NCBI RefSeq assembly: GCF_024612015.1
Contig: NZ_CP102512.1
Span: 9,362,001-9,426,000, forward strand
DNA from: Streptomyces sp. CA-210063
GTDB taxonomy: Bacteria; Actinomycetota; Actinomycetes; Streptomycetales; Streptomycetaceae
Direction of reading: 5' to 3'
Length of the DNA: 64,000 bases
This document shows, piece by piece, positions 53,927 through 62,748 of the stretch (position 1 is the stretch's first letter; every line of letters begins with the position of its first letter). A program made the position numbers and the translations under genes. Under the pieces are notes generated by a model. That model ran no database searches. It was not told where the DNA came from and was given only the letters and a program-made list of their open reading frames with translations.

Positions 53927-55708
53927 TCAGCCGTGCCACGACCTCCACAGCGCGGCGTAGGCGCCGTCCGCCTCGACGAGTTGGTCGTGGCTGCCCAGTT
54001 CGCTGATGCGGCCGTTCTCGACGACGGCGATGACGTCCGCGTCGTGGGCGGTGTGCAGCCGGTGGGCGATGGCGACGACGGTGCGGCCGTCGAGGACCCG
54101 GGCGAGGGAGCGTTCCAGATGGCGGGCCGCGCGCGGGTCGAGGAGCGAGGTCGCCTCGTCCAGGACCAGCGTGTGCGGGTCGGCGAGGACCAGCCGGGCC
54201 AGCGCGATCTGCTGGGCCTGCGCCGGGGTGAGCGTGAATCCGCCGGAGCCGACCTCGGTGTCCAGACCCTCGTCCAGTGCCCGCGCCCAGGCGTCGGCGT
54301 CGACCGCGCCCAGCGCCGCCCACAGCTCGGCGTCCTGGGCGCCCGTACGGGCGAGGAGCAGGTTGTCGCGCAGGGAGCCGACGAACACGTGGTGCTCCTG
54401 GTTGACCAGCGCCACATGGGAACGGACGTCCTCGGCGGGCATCCGGGACAGCTCGGCGCCCCCCAGGGTGATGCGGCCGTCGCGGGGCGCGTAGATCCCG
54501 GCGAGAAGCCTGCCCAGGGTCGACTTGCCCGCGCCGGACGGGCCGACGAGGGCGAGGCGGGTGCCGGGCGCGACCTCCAGGGACACCTTGCGCAGGACGT
54601 CGACGCCCTCGCGGTACCCGAAGTGCACCTGGTCGGCGTGGACATGGCGCCCCTCGGGGGCCACAGCCGGGTCGCCGGCGTCCGGCTCGATGTCCCGCAC
54701 ACCGACCAGGCGGGCCAGCGACACCTCGGCGACCTGCAGCTCGTCGTACCAGCGCAGGATCAGGTTGATCGGGTCGACGAGCATCTGGGCGATGAGTGCG
54801 CCCGTGGTCAGCTGGCCGAGCCCGAGCCAGCCCTGCAGGACGAACACCCCGCCGATGATCAGCACCGAGCCGAGGACCATGGTGTGCGTGAGGTTGATGA
54901 CCGGGAAGAGCACCGACCGCAGCCAGAGCGTGTACCGCTCCCACGCGGTCCACTCCCGGACGCGCTGGTTCGACAGGTCGATGCGGCGCGTGCCGAGGCG
55001 GTGGGACTCGACGGTACGGCCGGCGTCCACGGTCTCCGCGAGGACGGCGGCCACGGCGGCGTACCCGGCGGACTCCGAGCGGTAGGCGGAGGGCGCGCGC
55101 TTGAAGTACCAGCGGCAGCCGACCACCAGCAGCGGCAGGGCCAGCAGTACGGCGAGGGCCAGCGGGGGCGCGGTCACGGCGAGTCCGCCGAGGAGCAGCG
55201 CGACCCACACGACACCGATCGCCAGCTGGGGCACGGCCTCGCGCATGGCGTTGGCGAGCCGGTCGATGTCCGTGGTGATGCGGGAGAGCAGATCCCCCGT
55301 TCCGGCGCGTTCCAGGACGCCCGGCGGCAGGCCGACCGACCGTACGAGGAAGTCCTCGCGGAGGTCGGCCAGCATCCGCTCGCCGAGCATGGCGCCGCGC
55401 AGCCGCACCTCGCGTACGAACACGGCCTGGATGACGAGGGCCACGACGAACACGGCCGCCGTGAGTTCCAGATGGAGTTCGCGGGCCTCGTCCGAGACGC
55501 GCTCGACGAGGCCGCCCAGCAGGTAGGGGCCCGCCATCGACGCCACGACGGCGACCGTGTTGACGGTGATGAGCAGGACGAAGGCCCGGCGGTGCCGGCG
55601 GAACAGTTCGGCCACGTAGGCGCGTACGGTCGCGGGGGCGCCGACGGGCAGCGTGTTCGCCGTCGTCGGGGCGGCCGGGTCGTAGGCCGGTGGCGCCACG
55701 CCGATCAT
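53927..55708 (-). CDS. ABC exporter subunit with intact Walker A but degenerate signature
   Basis: 593 residues, six-helix exporter domain plus ATPase. Walker A GPSGAGKST (near residue 389) and Walker B VLDEATSLLD are normal. The ABC signature reads LTPAQAQQIALAR instead of LSGGQ (near residue 494). Its partner has the opposite defect. The start overlaps the end of the partner by 4 bp. The pair is a type IV heterodimeric exporter with one consensus and one degenerate ATP site. Confidence 0.93.
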   Translation of the reverse strand: MIGVAPPAYDPAAPTTANTLPVGAPATVRAYVAELFRRHRRAFVLLITVNTVAVVASMAGPYLLGGLVERVSDEARELHLELTAAVFVVALVIQAVFVREVRLRGAMLGERMLADLREDFLVRSVGLPPGVLERAGTGDLLSRITTDIDRLANAMREAVPQLAIGVVWVALLLGGLAVTAPPLALAVLLALPLLVVGCRWYFKRAPSAYRSESAGYAAVAAVLAETVDAGRTVESHRLGTRRIDLSNQRVREWTAWERYTLWLRSVLFPVINLTHTMVLGSVLIIGGVFVLQGWLGLGQLTTGALIAQMLVDPINLILRWYDELQVAEVSLARLVGVRDIEPDAGDPAVAPEGRHVHADQVHFGYREGVDVLRKVSLEVAPGTRLALVGPSGAGKSTLGRLLAGIYAPRDGRITLGGAELSRMPAEDVRSHVALVNQEHHVFVGSLRDNLLLARTGAQDAELWAALGAVDADAWARALDEGLDTEVGSGGFTLTPAQAQQIALARLVLADPHTLVLDEATSLLDPRAARHLERSLARVLDGRTVVAIAHRLHTAHDADVIAVVENGRISELGSHDQLVEADGAYAALWRSWHG

Positions 55709-57675
55709 GCGGTCTCCTCGATCTCTTCCAGCTCGCCCAGCACATCGCTGAGGGCGGTCTTGCGTTCTTGCGGCCCGCCGGTGAAGGCGGCCTTCTTGTC
55801 GGTCCCGTCGGCCGGGGCCGCCTTCCCGCCGGACCCGCCGGCCAACGCGGTCTTCCCGGCGGACCCGTCAGCCGAGGCGTTCTTCCCGTCGGGTGGGCCG
55901 GCCGCGGCGGCTTTCGCCTCCGCCCCGACGGCCAAGGCGGCCTCCTCGTCGGTCTCGCGTGTGACGACGGCCCGGTACCGGGGTTCTTTGTGGATCAGGT
56001 CGCGGTGCACGCCGACCGCCGCGACCTCGCCCTCGTGCACCAGGACGACGCGTTCGGCGAGATCCAGCAGGAGGGGCGAGGAGGTGAAGACGACCGTCGT
56101 GCTGCCCGACCGCAGCGACCGGATGCCGTCGGCGACCCGGGCCTCGGTGTGCGAGTCGACGGCGGACGTCGGCTCGTCCAGGACCAGCACGCCCGGGTCC
56201 GTGATCAGGGACCGGGCCAGCGCGAGCCGCTGGCGCTGGCCGCCGGAGAGGGACCGGCCGCGCTCGGTGATCCGCGCGTCCATCGGGTTCTCGGCCTCCA
56301 GCGACCCCTGGACCAGCGCCTCCAGCACATCACCGCACTGCGCGGCGGCCAGTGCCTCCTCGGCGGTGACCTCGCCGGAGGCGGGCACGTCGAGGAGTTC
56401 GCGCAGCGTGCCGGAGAGCAGCACAGGGTCCTTGTCCTGGACGAGGACGGCCGTGCGGGCGGAGTCGAGCGGCAGTTCGTCGAGCGGTACGCCGCCGAGG
56501 AGGACGGAGGTGCCCTCCTCGGGGGCATGGCCGCCCAGCCGTTCCGCCAGCCGGCCGGCCGCGTCCGGGTCGCCGCACACCACCGCGGTGAGACACCCGG
56601 CGGGCGCGAGCAGCCCGGTCGCCGGGTCGTACAGGTCCCCGGTGGGCACGGCGGCCTCGCGGGACCCCGCGGTGTCCGTGGCCCGCTCCAACGACAGCAC
56701 CCGGGCGGCCCGCTTGGCGGACGGACGGGAGAAGGAGTAGGCCATGGCGATCTCTTCGAAGTGACGCAAAGGGTATGTAAGGAGCATCACGGCGCTGTAC
56801 ACGGTGACCAGTTCGCCGACCGTGATCCGGCCCTCGCGGGCGAGACCCACGCCGTGCCAGACGACCGCGATCATCAGCAGTCCGGGCAGCAGCACCTGGA
56901 TGCCGGAGATCAGGGCCCACATACGGGCGCTGCGGACGGCGGCATGGCGGACCTCCTGAGAGGCCCGGCGGTAGCGGTCCAGGAAGAGGTCCTCGCCGCC
57001 GATGCCGCGCAGCACGCGCAGGCCCGCGACGGTGTCCGAGGCCAACTCGGTGGCGCGGCCCGCCTTCTCGCGCTGGAAGTCGGCGCGGCGGGTCGCGCGG
57101 GGCAGCAGCGGCAGGACGGCGAGGGCGAGGACCGGGACGCCCACGGCGACGACGATGCCGAGCGCGGGCTGGTAGACGACCAGGCCGACACAGACCAGCA
57201 CCACCGTCAGGGCAGCCGCGGTGAACCGGGAGACGGCTTCGACGAACCAGCCGATCTTCTCGACGTCACCCGTGGAGACCGCGACGACTTCACCGGCCGC
57301 CACCCGTCTCGTCAGCGCGGAGCCGAGCTGGGCCGTCTTGCGGGCCAGCAACTGCTGGACGCGTGCGGCCGCGGTGATCCAGTTGGTGACCGCCGACCGG
57401 TGGAGGAAGGTGTCGCCCAGCGAGAGGGTGAACCCGCACAGCACCAGCAGCCCGCCCGCGAGGGCCAGCCGGGCGCCCGAGCGGTCGACCACGGCCTGGA
57501 TGGCGAAGCCGACGCAGAACGGCAGCCCAGCCACGGAGGTGAAGTGCAACAGCCCCCACGCCAGCGCCTTGAACTGCCCGCCGAGCTGATTCCGGCCGAG
57601 CCACCACAGGAATTTTGGACCCGAGCGAGCGTCCGGCACACCCGGGTCTTGGTACGGAAGGTCTTGAATCTGCAT
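55705..57675 (-). CDS. ABC exporter subunit with lost Walker A but intact signature
   Basis: 656 residues. The membrane domain is typical (SGPKFLWWLGRNQLGGQF to EIAMAYSFSRPSAKRAARVL). Where Walker A should be, near residue 360, it reads VVCGDPDAAGRLAE, with no GK(S/T). The signature RSLSGGQRQRLALARSL and Walker B VLVLDEPTSAVDS are intact. A C-terminal extension of ~65 residues is Ala/Gly/Lys-rich with short repeats (GSAGKTALAGG, GSGGKAAPADG). First gene of the operon; the substrate is unknown. Confidence 0.93.
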   Translation of the reverse strand: MQIQDLPYQDPGVPDARSGPKFLWWLGRNQLGGQFKALAWGLLHFTSVAGLPFCVGFAIQAVVDRSGARLALAGGLLVLCGFTLSLGDTFLHRSAVTNWITAAARVQQLLARKTAQLGSALTRRVAAGEVVAVSTGDVEKIGWFVEAVSRFTAAALTVVLVCVGLVVYQPALGIVVAVGVPVLALAVLPLLPRATRRADFQREKAGRATELASDTVAGLRVLRGIGGEDLFLDRYRRASQEVRHAAVRSARMWALISGIQVLLPGLLMIAVVWHGVGLAREGRITVGELVTVYSAVMLLTYPLRHFEEIAMAYSFSRPSAKRAARVLSLERATDTAGSREAAVPTGDLYDPATGLLAPAGCLTAVVCGDPDAAGRLAERLGGHAPEEGTSVLLGGVPLDELPLDSARTAVLVQDKDPVLLSGTLRELLDVPASGEVTAEEALAAAQCGDVLEALVQGSLEAENPMDARITERGRSLSGGQRQRLALARSLITDPGVLVLDEPTSAVDSHTEARVADGIRSLRSGSTTVVFTSSPLLLDLAERVVLVHEGEVAAVGVHRDLIHKEPRYRAVVTRETDEEAALAVGAEAKAAAAGPPDGKNASADGSAGKTALAGGSGGKAAPADGTDKKAAFTGGPQERKTALSDVLGELEEIEETA

Positions 57676-57891
57676 GACGTCCCAGTGGCTTGTGTCAGAG
57701 TGGGGGAGAAGTGGGGAGAAGTCGGGAGCAAAGGGGCGACGGGGCCCTGTGACCGGCCGTGAAAGGTTCGCGTCGCAGCGTGGTCGGAAGCAAACGGTTT
57801 TCCGTCGCCGGGCAAAGTTTCGGCCTGGACCACCCGCGTGAGGCCCGGCGGGCGGGACGGCGGGCGCATCCGTCCGGCGCGTGATGCGACG

Positions 57892-58725
57892 ATGGAGCGC
57901 ATGCGAATAGGCGGTACGAGGCACGGACGAACCGGCGGGACGAGCGATGCCGACAGCGCGGGCGGGGCGGGAGCCGTGAAGGGTACGGCCCGTGTCCGGC
58001 TCGTGGCGGTGGTCTGCGGTGCCCTGGTGATGTCCCTGGCGGCGTGCGGCGGTTCGGGCGACGCGAACAACGGTGCCAAGGCCGACGCGAACGCCACGAA
58101 GTCCGGGGGCAAGGCCGACCGCGCCGATGCACAGACCGTCGACCTGACCCGTATCCCGGACGTCGGCGACCGTCTCCAGAAGCGGATCCCCGCCGAATCC
58201 CGCCAGGTCGTGGCGGTCTACGGCGAGGGCAGGAACGACGCCGACGCCACGGTCGTCCTGTACACGAAGAGCGGTGCCACCTGGAAGAAGACCCGCAGTT
58301 GGGAGGGCCACAACGGCAAGAAGGGCTGGACCACCGACCACCGGGAGGGCGACAGGCGCAGCCCCGTCGGTGTGTTCACGCTCAGCGACGCGGGAGGTGT
58401 CCTCGCCGACCCGGGTGCCAAGCTTCCGTACAGCCGGTCTGCGTCGTTCCAAGCGCCGCACTACTGGGCCAAGTCGCACTGGCACGACTTCGATTACGTC
58501 ATCGCCATCGACTACAACCGCGTCAAGGGCACGTCGCCGATCGACCCGACGCGGCCCGAGGGACAGTCCAAGGGCGGCAGCATCTGGCTGCACATGGACC
58601 ACGGCAGCGGCACGTCGGCCTGCGTCAGCCTGTCCAAGTCGGGCATGGAGTACCTGCTGCGCAATCTCGACCCGGCTCTGCACCCGGTGATCGTCATGGG
58701 GGACAAGGCGGAGTTGAAGGCCTGA
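57892..58725 (+). CDS. L,D-transpeptidase-like lipoprotein
   Basis: 277 residues (a second ATG at 57901 is equally possible). A lipobox (VVCGALVMSLAAC) shows export and lipid anchoring. The catalytic region is HMDHGSGTSACVSLSKSGM, with His, Ser and Cys as in YkuD-type L,D-transpeptidases, preceded by DRRSPVGVFTLSDAGG and YVIAIDYNRV. Likely acts on peptidoglycan cross-links. The family resembles YafK/ErfK-type proteins of actinobacteria. Confidence 0.85.
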   Translation: MERMRIGGTRHGRTGGTSDADSAGGAGAVKGTARVRLVAVVCGALVMSLAACGGSGDANNGAKADANATKSGGKADRADAQTVDLTRIPDVGDRLQKRIPAESRQVVAVYGEGRNDADATVVLYTKSGATWKKTRSWEGHNGKKGWTTDHREGDRRSPVGVFTLSDAGGVLADPGAKLPYSRSASFQAPHYWAKSHWHDFDYVIAIDYNRVKGTSPIDPTRPEGQSKGGSIWLHMDHGSGTSACVSLSKSGMEYLLRNLDPALHPVIVMGDKAELKA

Positions 58726-58803
58726 GACACCAGGCACTCCTGAGCACTGTTGTGGCCGGAGACCTCATTGCGGCGGGCGCCGACTCCCCGTAGAACTCCG
58801 GCC

Positions 58804-60414
58804 ATGAGAAGCCGGATCATCATGTCCATGCTCGCCGGAGCGACCCTCCTGGCGAGCACCCTCCTCGGAGTCACCCCCGCCCAATCCGCCGACATTCCCG
58901 CCGAGTTCGGCAGCGACTGGCACGACCCGGTCACGGCCGCCCCGCCCGTCACCAGACCCGAGCACACCAAGTCGTGCGAAGTGACGGTCGCCGAAGCACA
59001 GTTCAAGGACTTCACGCCGTACGAGGGCAGTTACGTGCCCCCGGACGACTGCGGCAAGACGTGGAGCAAGGTCGTACTGCGTCTCGACGGCAAGGTGAAG
59101 GGCCGTCAGTTCGACCGCCTCGGCCATCTGCACATCGGCGGTGTGGAGGTCTTCCGGACGTCCACCCCGCAGCCCTCGCCCGACGGCATCGAATGGTCCG
59201 TGGAGAAGGACGTCACGCGCTACAGCGACACCCTGCGCACCGCGCAGCCCGTCGAGATGCTCATCGGCAACGTCGTCGACGACACGTACACCGGCATCCT
59301 CGACGTCAAGGTCACGCTGACCTTCTACGCGGGCAGGCCCGACGCGCAGACCACGAAGACCACCCCCGACCGCGTCCTCACCCTCCAGGACGGCAACACC
59401 CTCACCACCCCGCGCAACAGCGAACGCGTCATCGCCGAGGTGTACGCCACCGGGTCCGGCGGCGGCTGCGAGGAGTACTGGTATCTGACGGTGCCCGAGG
59501 AGGCGCCGTACTCCTGCAAGGCGGATCACGGGCCGTACCGCGAGGTGCGGATCGAGGTGGACGGCCAACTGGCCGGAATCGCCGCGCCGTTCCCGAACGT
59601 GTGGACCGGCGGCTGGTCCAACCCCTTCCTCTGGTACGTCGTGCCCGGGCCCCGAGCCTTCGACATCCAGCCCCTCCGCTACGACCTCACGCCCTTCGCG
59701 GGCATCCTCAACGACGGCCGCCCGCACCGGATCGAGGTCTCCGTGGTCGGTGTGCCCGAGGGGCAGACCGGCTGGAGCGCCCCGGTCAACGTCCTGGTCT
59801 GGCAGGACGCGAAGAGCGAGCACGTCACCGGCGCCCTGACGAAGGTCCGGGCGGGCGACTTCGTCAACTCGTCCACGTACACGCCCGGCACGGAGCACCG
59901 GCTCGACACCGAGGGCGGCCATCGGCTGACCGTCGCCGGCTACCTGGACACCTCGCACGGCCGGGTGACGACCACCGTCCGCCGGAACCTGGGCAACACC
60001 TCCACGCACACCTGGTCGGACGGCGAGAACCCCGACGCTCTCGACGCGCGGTGGAGCGACGACGAGACGGTCACCGTCGACGGACGTGGACCGGCCCGGA
60101 CGACGCGCACCCAGCGGTCGTACACGATGGACGGAACGACCACGCTCGGCGCGGGCGACCGGCTGCGGACCGTGCTCACGCTCGGCGACCGGGCGACGGT
60201 CACGGAGACGCGCGGCGGACGGCGCACGGCGTGGTCCCGGCTCGACGACACCTACACGGGTGACGCCACGTACACGGCGTTCGTACCGCGCGACCAGCGG
60301 CATGCGGTCGGGACGACGAGTGAGCGTTACCGAGCGTACGGATCGGGCGGCTGTTACGACCGTTCGCTGGTCTCCGTACAGGGAGTGCTGACGGAGGATC
60401 GAATGGGCTGTTGA
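58804..60414 (+). CDS. secreted peptide-N-glycosidase A-like protein
   Basis: 536 residues with a Sec signal peptide (MRSRIIMSMLAGATLLASTLLGVTPAQSA). The mature region matches the PNGase A (peptide N4-asparagine amidase A) family: VVLRLDGKVKGRQFDRLGHLHIGGVEVFRTSTPQP, EWSVEKDVTRYSDTLR, VDGQLAGIAAPFPNVWTGGWSNPFLWYVVPGPRAFDIQPLRYDLTPFAG. The remainder is beta-rich with a C-terminal GSGGCYDRS. Such enzymes release N-glycans from glycopeptides, so it may serve scavenging of plant or fungal glycoproteins. It follows the transpeptidase by 78 bp. Confidence 0.85.
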   Translation: MRSRIIMSMLAGATLLASTLLGVTPAQSADIPAEFGSDWHDPVTAAPPVTRPEHTKSCEVTVAEAQFKDFTPYEGSYVPPDDCGKTWSKVVLRLDGKVKGRQFDRLGHLHIGGVEVFRTSTPQPSPDGIEWSVEKDVTRYSDTLRTAQPVEMLIGNVVDDTYTGILDVKVTLTFYAGRPDAQTTKTTPDRVLTLQDGNTLTTPRNSERVIAEVYATGSGGGCEEYWYLTVPEEAPYSCKADHGPYREVRIEVDGQLAGIAAPFPNVWTGGWSNPFLWYVVPGPRAFDIQPLRYDLTPFAGILNDGRPHRIEVSVVGVPEGQTGWSAPVNVLVWQDAKSEHVTGALTKVRAGDFVNSSTYTPGTEHRLDTEGGHRLTVAGYLDTSHGRVTTTVRRNLGNTSTHTWSDGENPDALDARWSDDETVTVDGRGPARTTRTQRSYTMDGTTTLGAGDRLRTVLTLGDRATVTETRGGRRTAWSRLDDTYTGDATYTAFVPRDQRHAVGTTSERYRAYGSGGCYDRSLVSVQGVLTEDRMGC

Positions 60415-60558
60415 TGCCGTATGCGTGCGATGTGGCGTCTGTTCGATGATTTACCTCAACGAAACACGGCGGTCTTCCCCACGAGCGGCAACTCCCCGAT
60501 AGTGATCGGCGCGGAAGCGCTTTTCCGCATGACAGAAAGTCCCTTCGGAGGAGTGCCC

Positions 60559-62052
60559 GTGCCGCAGTCCGTACCGTCCCTGCCGCGACGCGTCGCACGC
60601 ATGCTGCGTACCTCATTGTTCGCACAAGTAGGTGTCGCGCTTGTGCTCGGAATCGTCGTCGGAAGGTTGTGGCCGGACACGGCCACGACCTTCCAGCCGC
60701 TCGGCGACGGCTTCATCCGTCTCATCAAGACGGTCATCTCGCCCCTGGTGTTCTGCGTGGTCGTCGTCGGCATCGCCAAGGCCGGCAACCTGAAGGCCTT
60801 CGGGCGGATCGGCCTCAAGGCGCTGATCTGGTTCGAGGTCGCCTCCACGGCCGCGCTGCTCATCGGTCTGATCGCCGCGAACGTCTTCGGCCCCGGCTCG
60901 GGCATGAACGTCGACCCGTCGAAGCTCGACACCTCGGCGGTCGACGCGAAGACCGCCGGCGGTGAGCTGCCGACGACCGGCGAGTTCATCCTGAACGCGC
61001 TGCCGCAGAGCGCGATCGGCGCGTTCGCCGAGAACGCGCTGCTCCAGGTGCTCGTGCTCGCCTGCCTCACCGGCGCCGCGCTGCTGCACCTCGGCCACAC
61101 CAAGGTGCCCAAGATCCTGCCCGCCATCGAGCAGGCCCAGGAGGTCATCTTCGCGATCGTCGGCTTCGTCATGAAGCTGGCCCCGCTCGCCGTGTTCGGC
61201 GCGATGGTCCACCTGGTGGGCGAGTACGGCCTCGGCGTGATGAAGACCTACGCCAAGCTGATCATCCTCTGCTACGCCGTCGCCGCCGTGTTCCTCGTGC
61301 TGCTGAGCGTCGCGCTGAAGCTGATGACCGGGCTGAGCCTGTGGAAGTTCGTCCGTTACACCCGGGCGGAGATGCTGCTCGCGCTGGGCACCGCCTCCAG
61401 CGAGAGCGTCATGCCGCGCATGATGCAGAAGCTCCGTCAGGCGGGCGCCCGTGACGACGCCGTGGGTCTGGTGCTGCCCACCGGGTACTCCTTCAACCTC
61501 GACGGCGCGTCCATCTACCTCTCCATCGGCACCCTGTTCATCGCACAGGCCGTGGGTGTGGACCTCAGCCTCAGCCAGCAGATCACCGTCATCCTGGTCC
61601 TGATGCTGACCAGCAAGGGCATGGCCGGCATCCCCGGTTCGGCCTTCCTCGCCCTGTCGGCGACCGCCTCCTCGCTCGGCGCCATCCCCGCCGGCGCGGT
61701 CGCCCTCCTGCTCGGTGTCGACCGCATCATGGACTCGATGCGCGTCGTGACCAACCTGCTCGGCAACTGCGTCGCCGTCTTCGCGGTGTCGAAGTGGGAG
61801 GGCGCGCTGGACACGGACCGGGCGAAGAAGATGCTGGACGGGGAGATCCAGTTCGTGGAGGAAGAGGACGAACCCAGCGAGGGCGAATCCGGCGAGGGCG
61901 GATCCAGTGCTCCCGAGGGCGGATCCAAGGCTCCGCAAGGCGCGGCCGGCGACGCCGACTCCTCCGACGCTCCCGTGAGCACCACCAAGGGAGCCGCCAT
62001 ACCCGCGCAGCCCAAGGCCGAGGCCAAGGAGCCTGCTCCCGAGGTCGGCTGA
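60559..62052 (+). CDS. dicarboxylate/amino acid:cation symporter (DctA/GltP family)
   Basis: 497 residues from the GTG 5 bp after GGAGGAG; the upstream ATG at 60530 lacks such a site. DAACS-family features: LGIVVGRLWPD, FIRLIKTVISPLVFCVVVVGIAKAG, LALGTASSESVMPRMMQKL (the serine-rich hairpin), LPTGYSFNLDGASIYLSIGTLFIAQA and LTSKGMAGIPGSAFLALSATA. It imports C4-dicarboxylates or acidic amino acids with H+ or Na+. An added ~70-residue acidic, Ser/Gly/Ala tail is cytoplasmic. Confidence 0.93.
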   Translation: MPQSVPSLPRRVARMLRTSLFAQVGVALVLGIVVGRLWPDTATTFQPLGDGFIRLIKTVISPLVFCVVVVGIAKAGNLKAFGRIGLKALIWFEVASTAALLIGLIAANVFGPGSGMNVDPSKLDTSAVDAKTAGGELPTTGEFILNALPQSAIGAFAENALLQVLVLACLTGAALLHLGHTKVPKILPAIEQAQEVIFAIVGFVMKLAPLAVFGAMVHLVGEYGLGVMKTYAKLIILCYAVAAVFLVLLSVALKLMTGLSLWKFVRYTRAEMLLALGTASSESVMPRMMQKLRQAGARDDAVGLVLPTGYSFNLDGASIYLSIGTLFIAQAVGVDLSLSQQITVILVLMLTSKGMAGIPGSAFLALSATASSLGAIPAGAVALLLGVDRIMDSMRVVTNLLGNCVAVFAVSKWEGALDTDRAKKMLDGEIQFVEEEDEPSEGESGEGGSSAPEGGSKAPQGAAGDADSSDAPVSTTKGAAIPAQPKAEAKEPAPEVG

Positions 62053-62122
62053 CAGGTCCTCCCCGATCCCGAGGCGACCCCGAGGCGATCCAAGGCCGGT
62101 TGATCTCGGCCCCCCTGACGAG

Positions 62123-62158
62123 AAGGGGCCCGGCGCAGCACCCCGCGCCGGGCCCCTT
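62123..62158. terminator. strong hairpin between the symporter and the MarR gene
   Basis: A perfect 14-bp stem AAGGGGCCCGGCGC / GCGCCGGGCCCCTT around an 8-base loop, 71 bp after the symporter stop and 40 bp from the convergent MarR stop. Usable from both sides. Confidence 0.85.
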
Positions 62159-62197
62159 CCGCATGCCCAAGGAAATACGCATGCCCAAGGAATCGAT

Positions 62198-62653
62198 TCA
62201 GCAGCGCCGCTCCGCCCCCGGCACCCCGTCGACCAGCGTGTCGAGCAACCCGCCCAGAACCCCCCGCTGATCGTCCCGCAGCGGCGCCAGGATCTCCTCC
62301 GCCGCCGACCGCCGGGCGTGCTGCAGTTCCCGCAGGACCTTGCGGCCCTCGTCCGTGACCTCTATCCGGATCACCCGCCGGTTGGTGGGATCGGGCACCC
62401 GGCGCACCCGGCCGCTCTCCTCCAGCGCGTCGACCAGGGTTGTCACGGCCCGGGGCACGACCTCCAGCCGCTCCGCCAGATCGGCCATGCGCGGCGGCGT
62501 GTCGTAGTGCGCGAGGGCGCGCAGCAGCCGTGACTGCGCCGGGGTGATCTCCAGCCCGCTCTGCTGGAGATGGCGTCTCTGGATGCGGTGCACACGGCGG
62601 GTGAGCCGCAGCAACTGCTCGGCGAGCAGACCGTCGGCGTCGGGGGTGGTCAT
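62198..62653 (-). CDS. MarR-family transcriptional regulator
   Basis: 151 residues. Winged helix ITPAQSRLLRALAHYDTPPRMADLAERLEVVPRAVTTLVDALEESGRVRRVPDPTNRRVIRIEVTDEG, the MarR core including the wing DPTNRR. Divergent from an ABC exporter with an inverted repeat in between, the usual repressor-of-efflux arrangement. Confidence 0.93.
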   Translation of the reverse strand: MTTPDADGLLAEQLLRLTRRVHRIQRRHLQQSGLEITPAQSRLLRALAHYDTPPRMADLAERLEVVPRAVTTLVDALEESGRVRRVPDPTNRRVIRIEVTDEGRKVLRELQHARRSAAEEILAPLRDDQRGVLGGLLDTLVDGVPGAERRC

Positions 62654-62679
62654 GCGGGGAACAATATCAGGACCTTGTT

Positions 62680-62702
62680 CATTGTGAGCATAGGTAACAA
62701 TG
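62680..62702. promoter_or_regulatory. candidate MarR operator
   Basis: CATTGT (62680-62685) and ACAATG (62697-62702), a perfect 6-bp inverted repeat with an 11-bp spacer. A further ACAATA half-site lies at 62661-62666. Centred between the divergent starts. Confidence 0.5.
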
Positions 62703-62748
62703 AGCTAAGCTCCGTAAGTCCGTTTCACCTCACCTCCCGTAGGAGCCC

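Noticed and set aside
53263..54006. 247-codon plus-strand frame containing the 45-bp repeat, and minus-strand repeat frames
   Set aside because: All frames are open because the unit is a multiple of three; no ribosome site or non-repeat domain supports any of them.
48953..56740. A 2595-codon plus-strand open frame
   Set aside because: It is antisense to thioesterase, helicase and ABC exporter genes with clear motifs; it is open only because of GC-rich codon structure.
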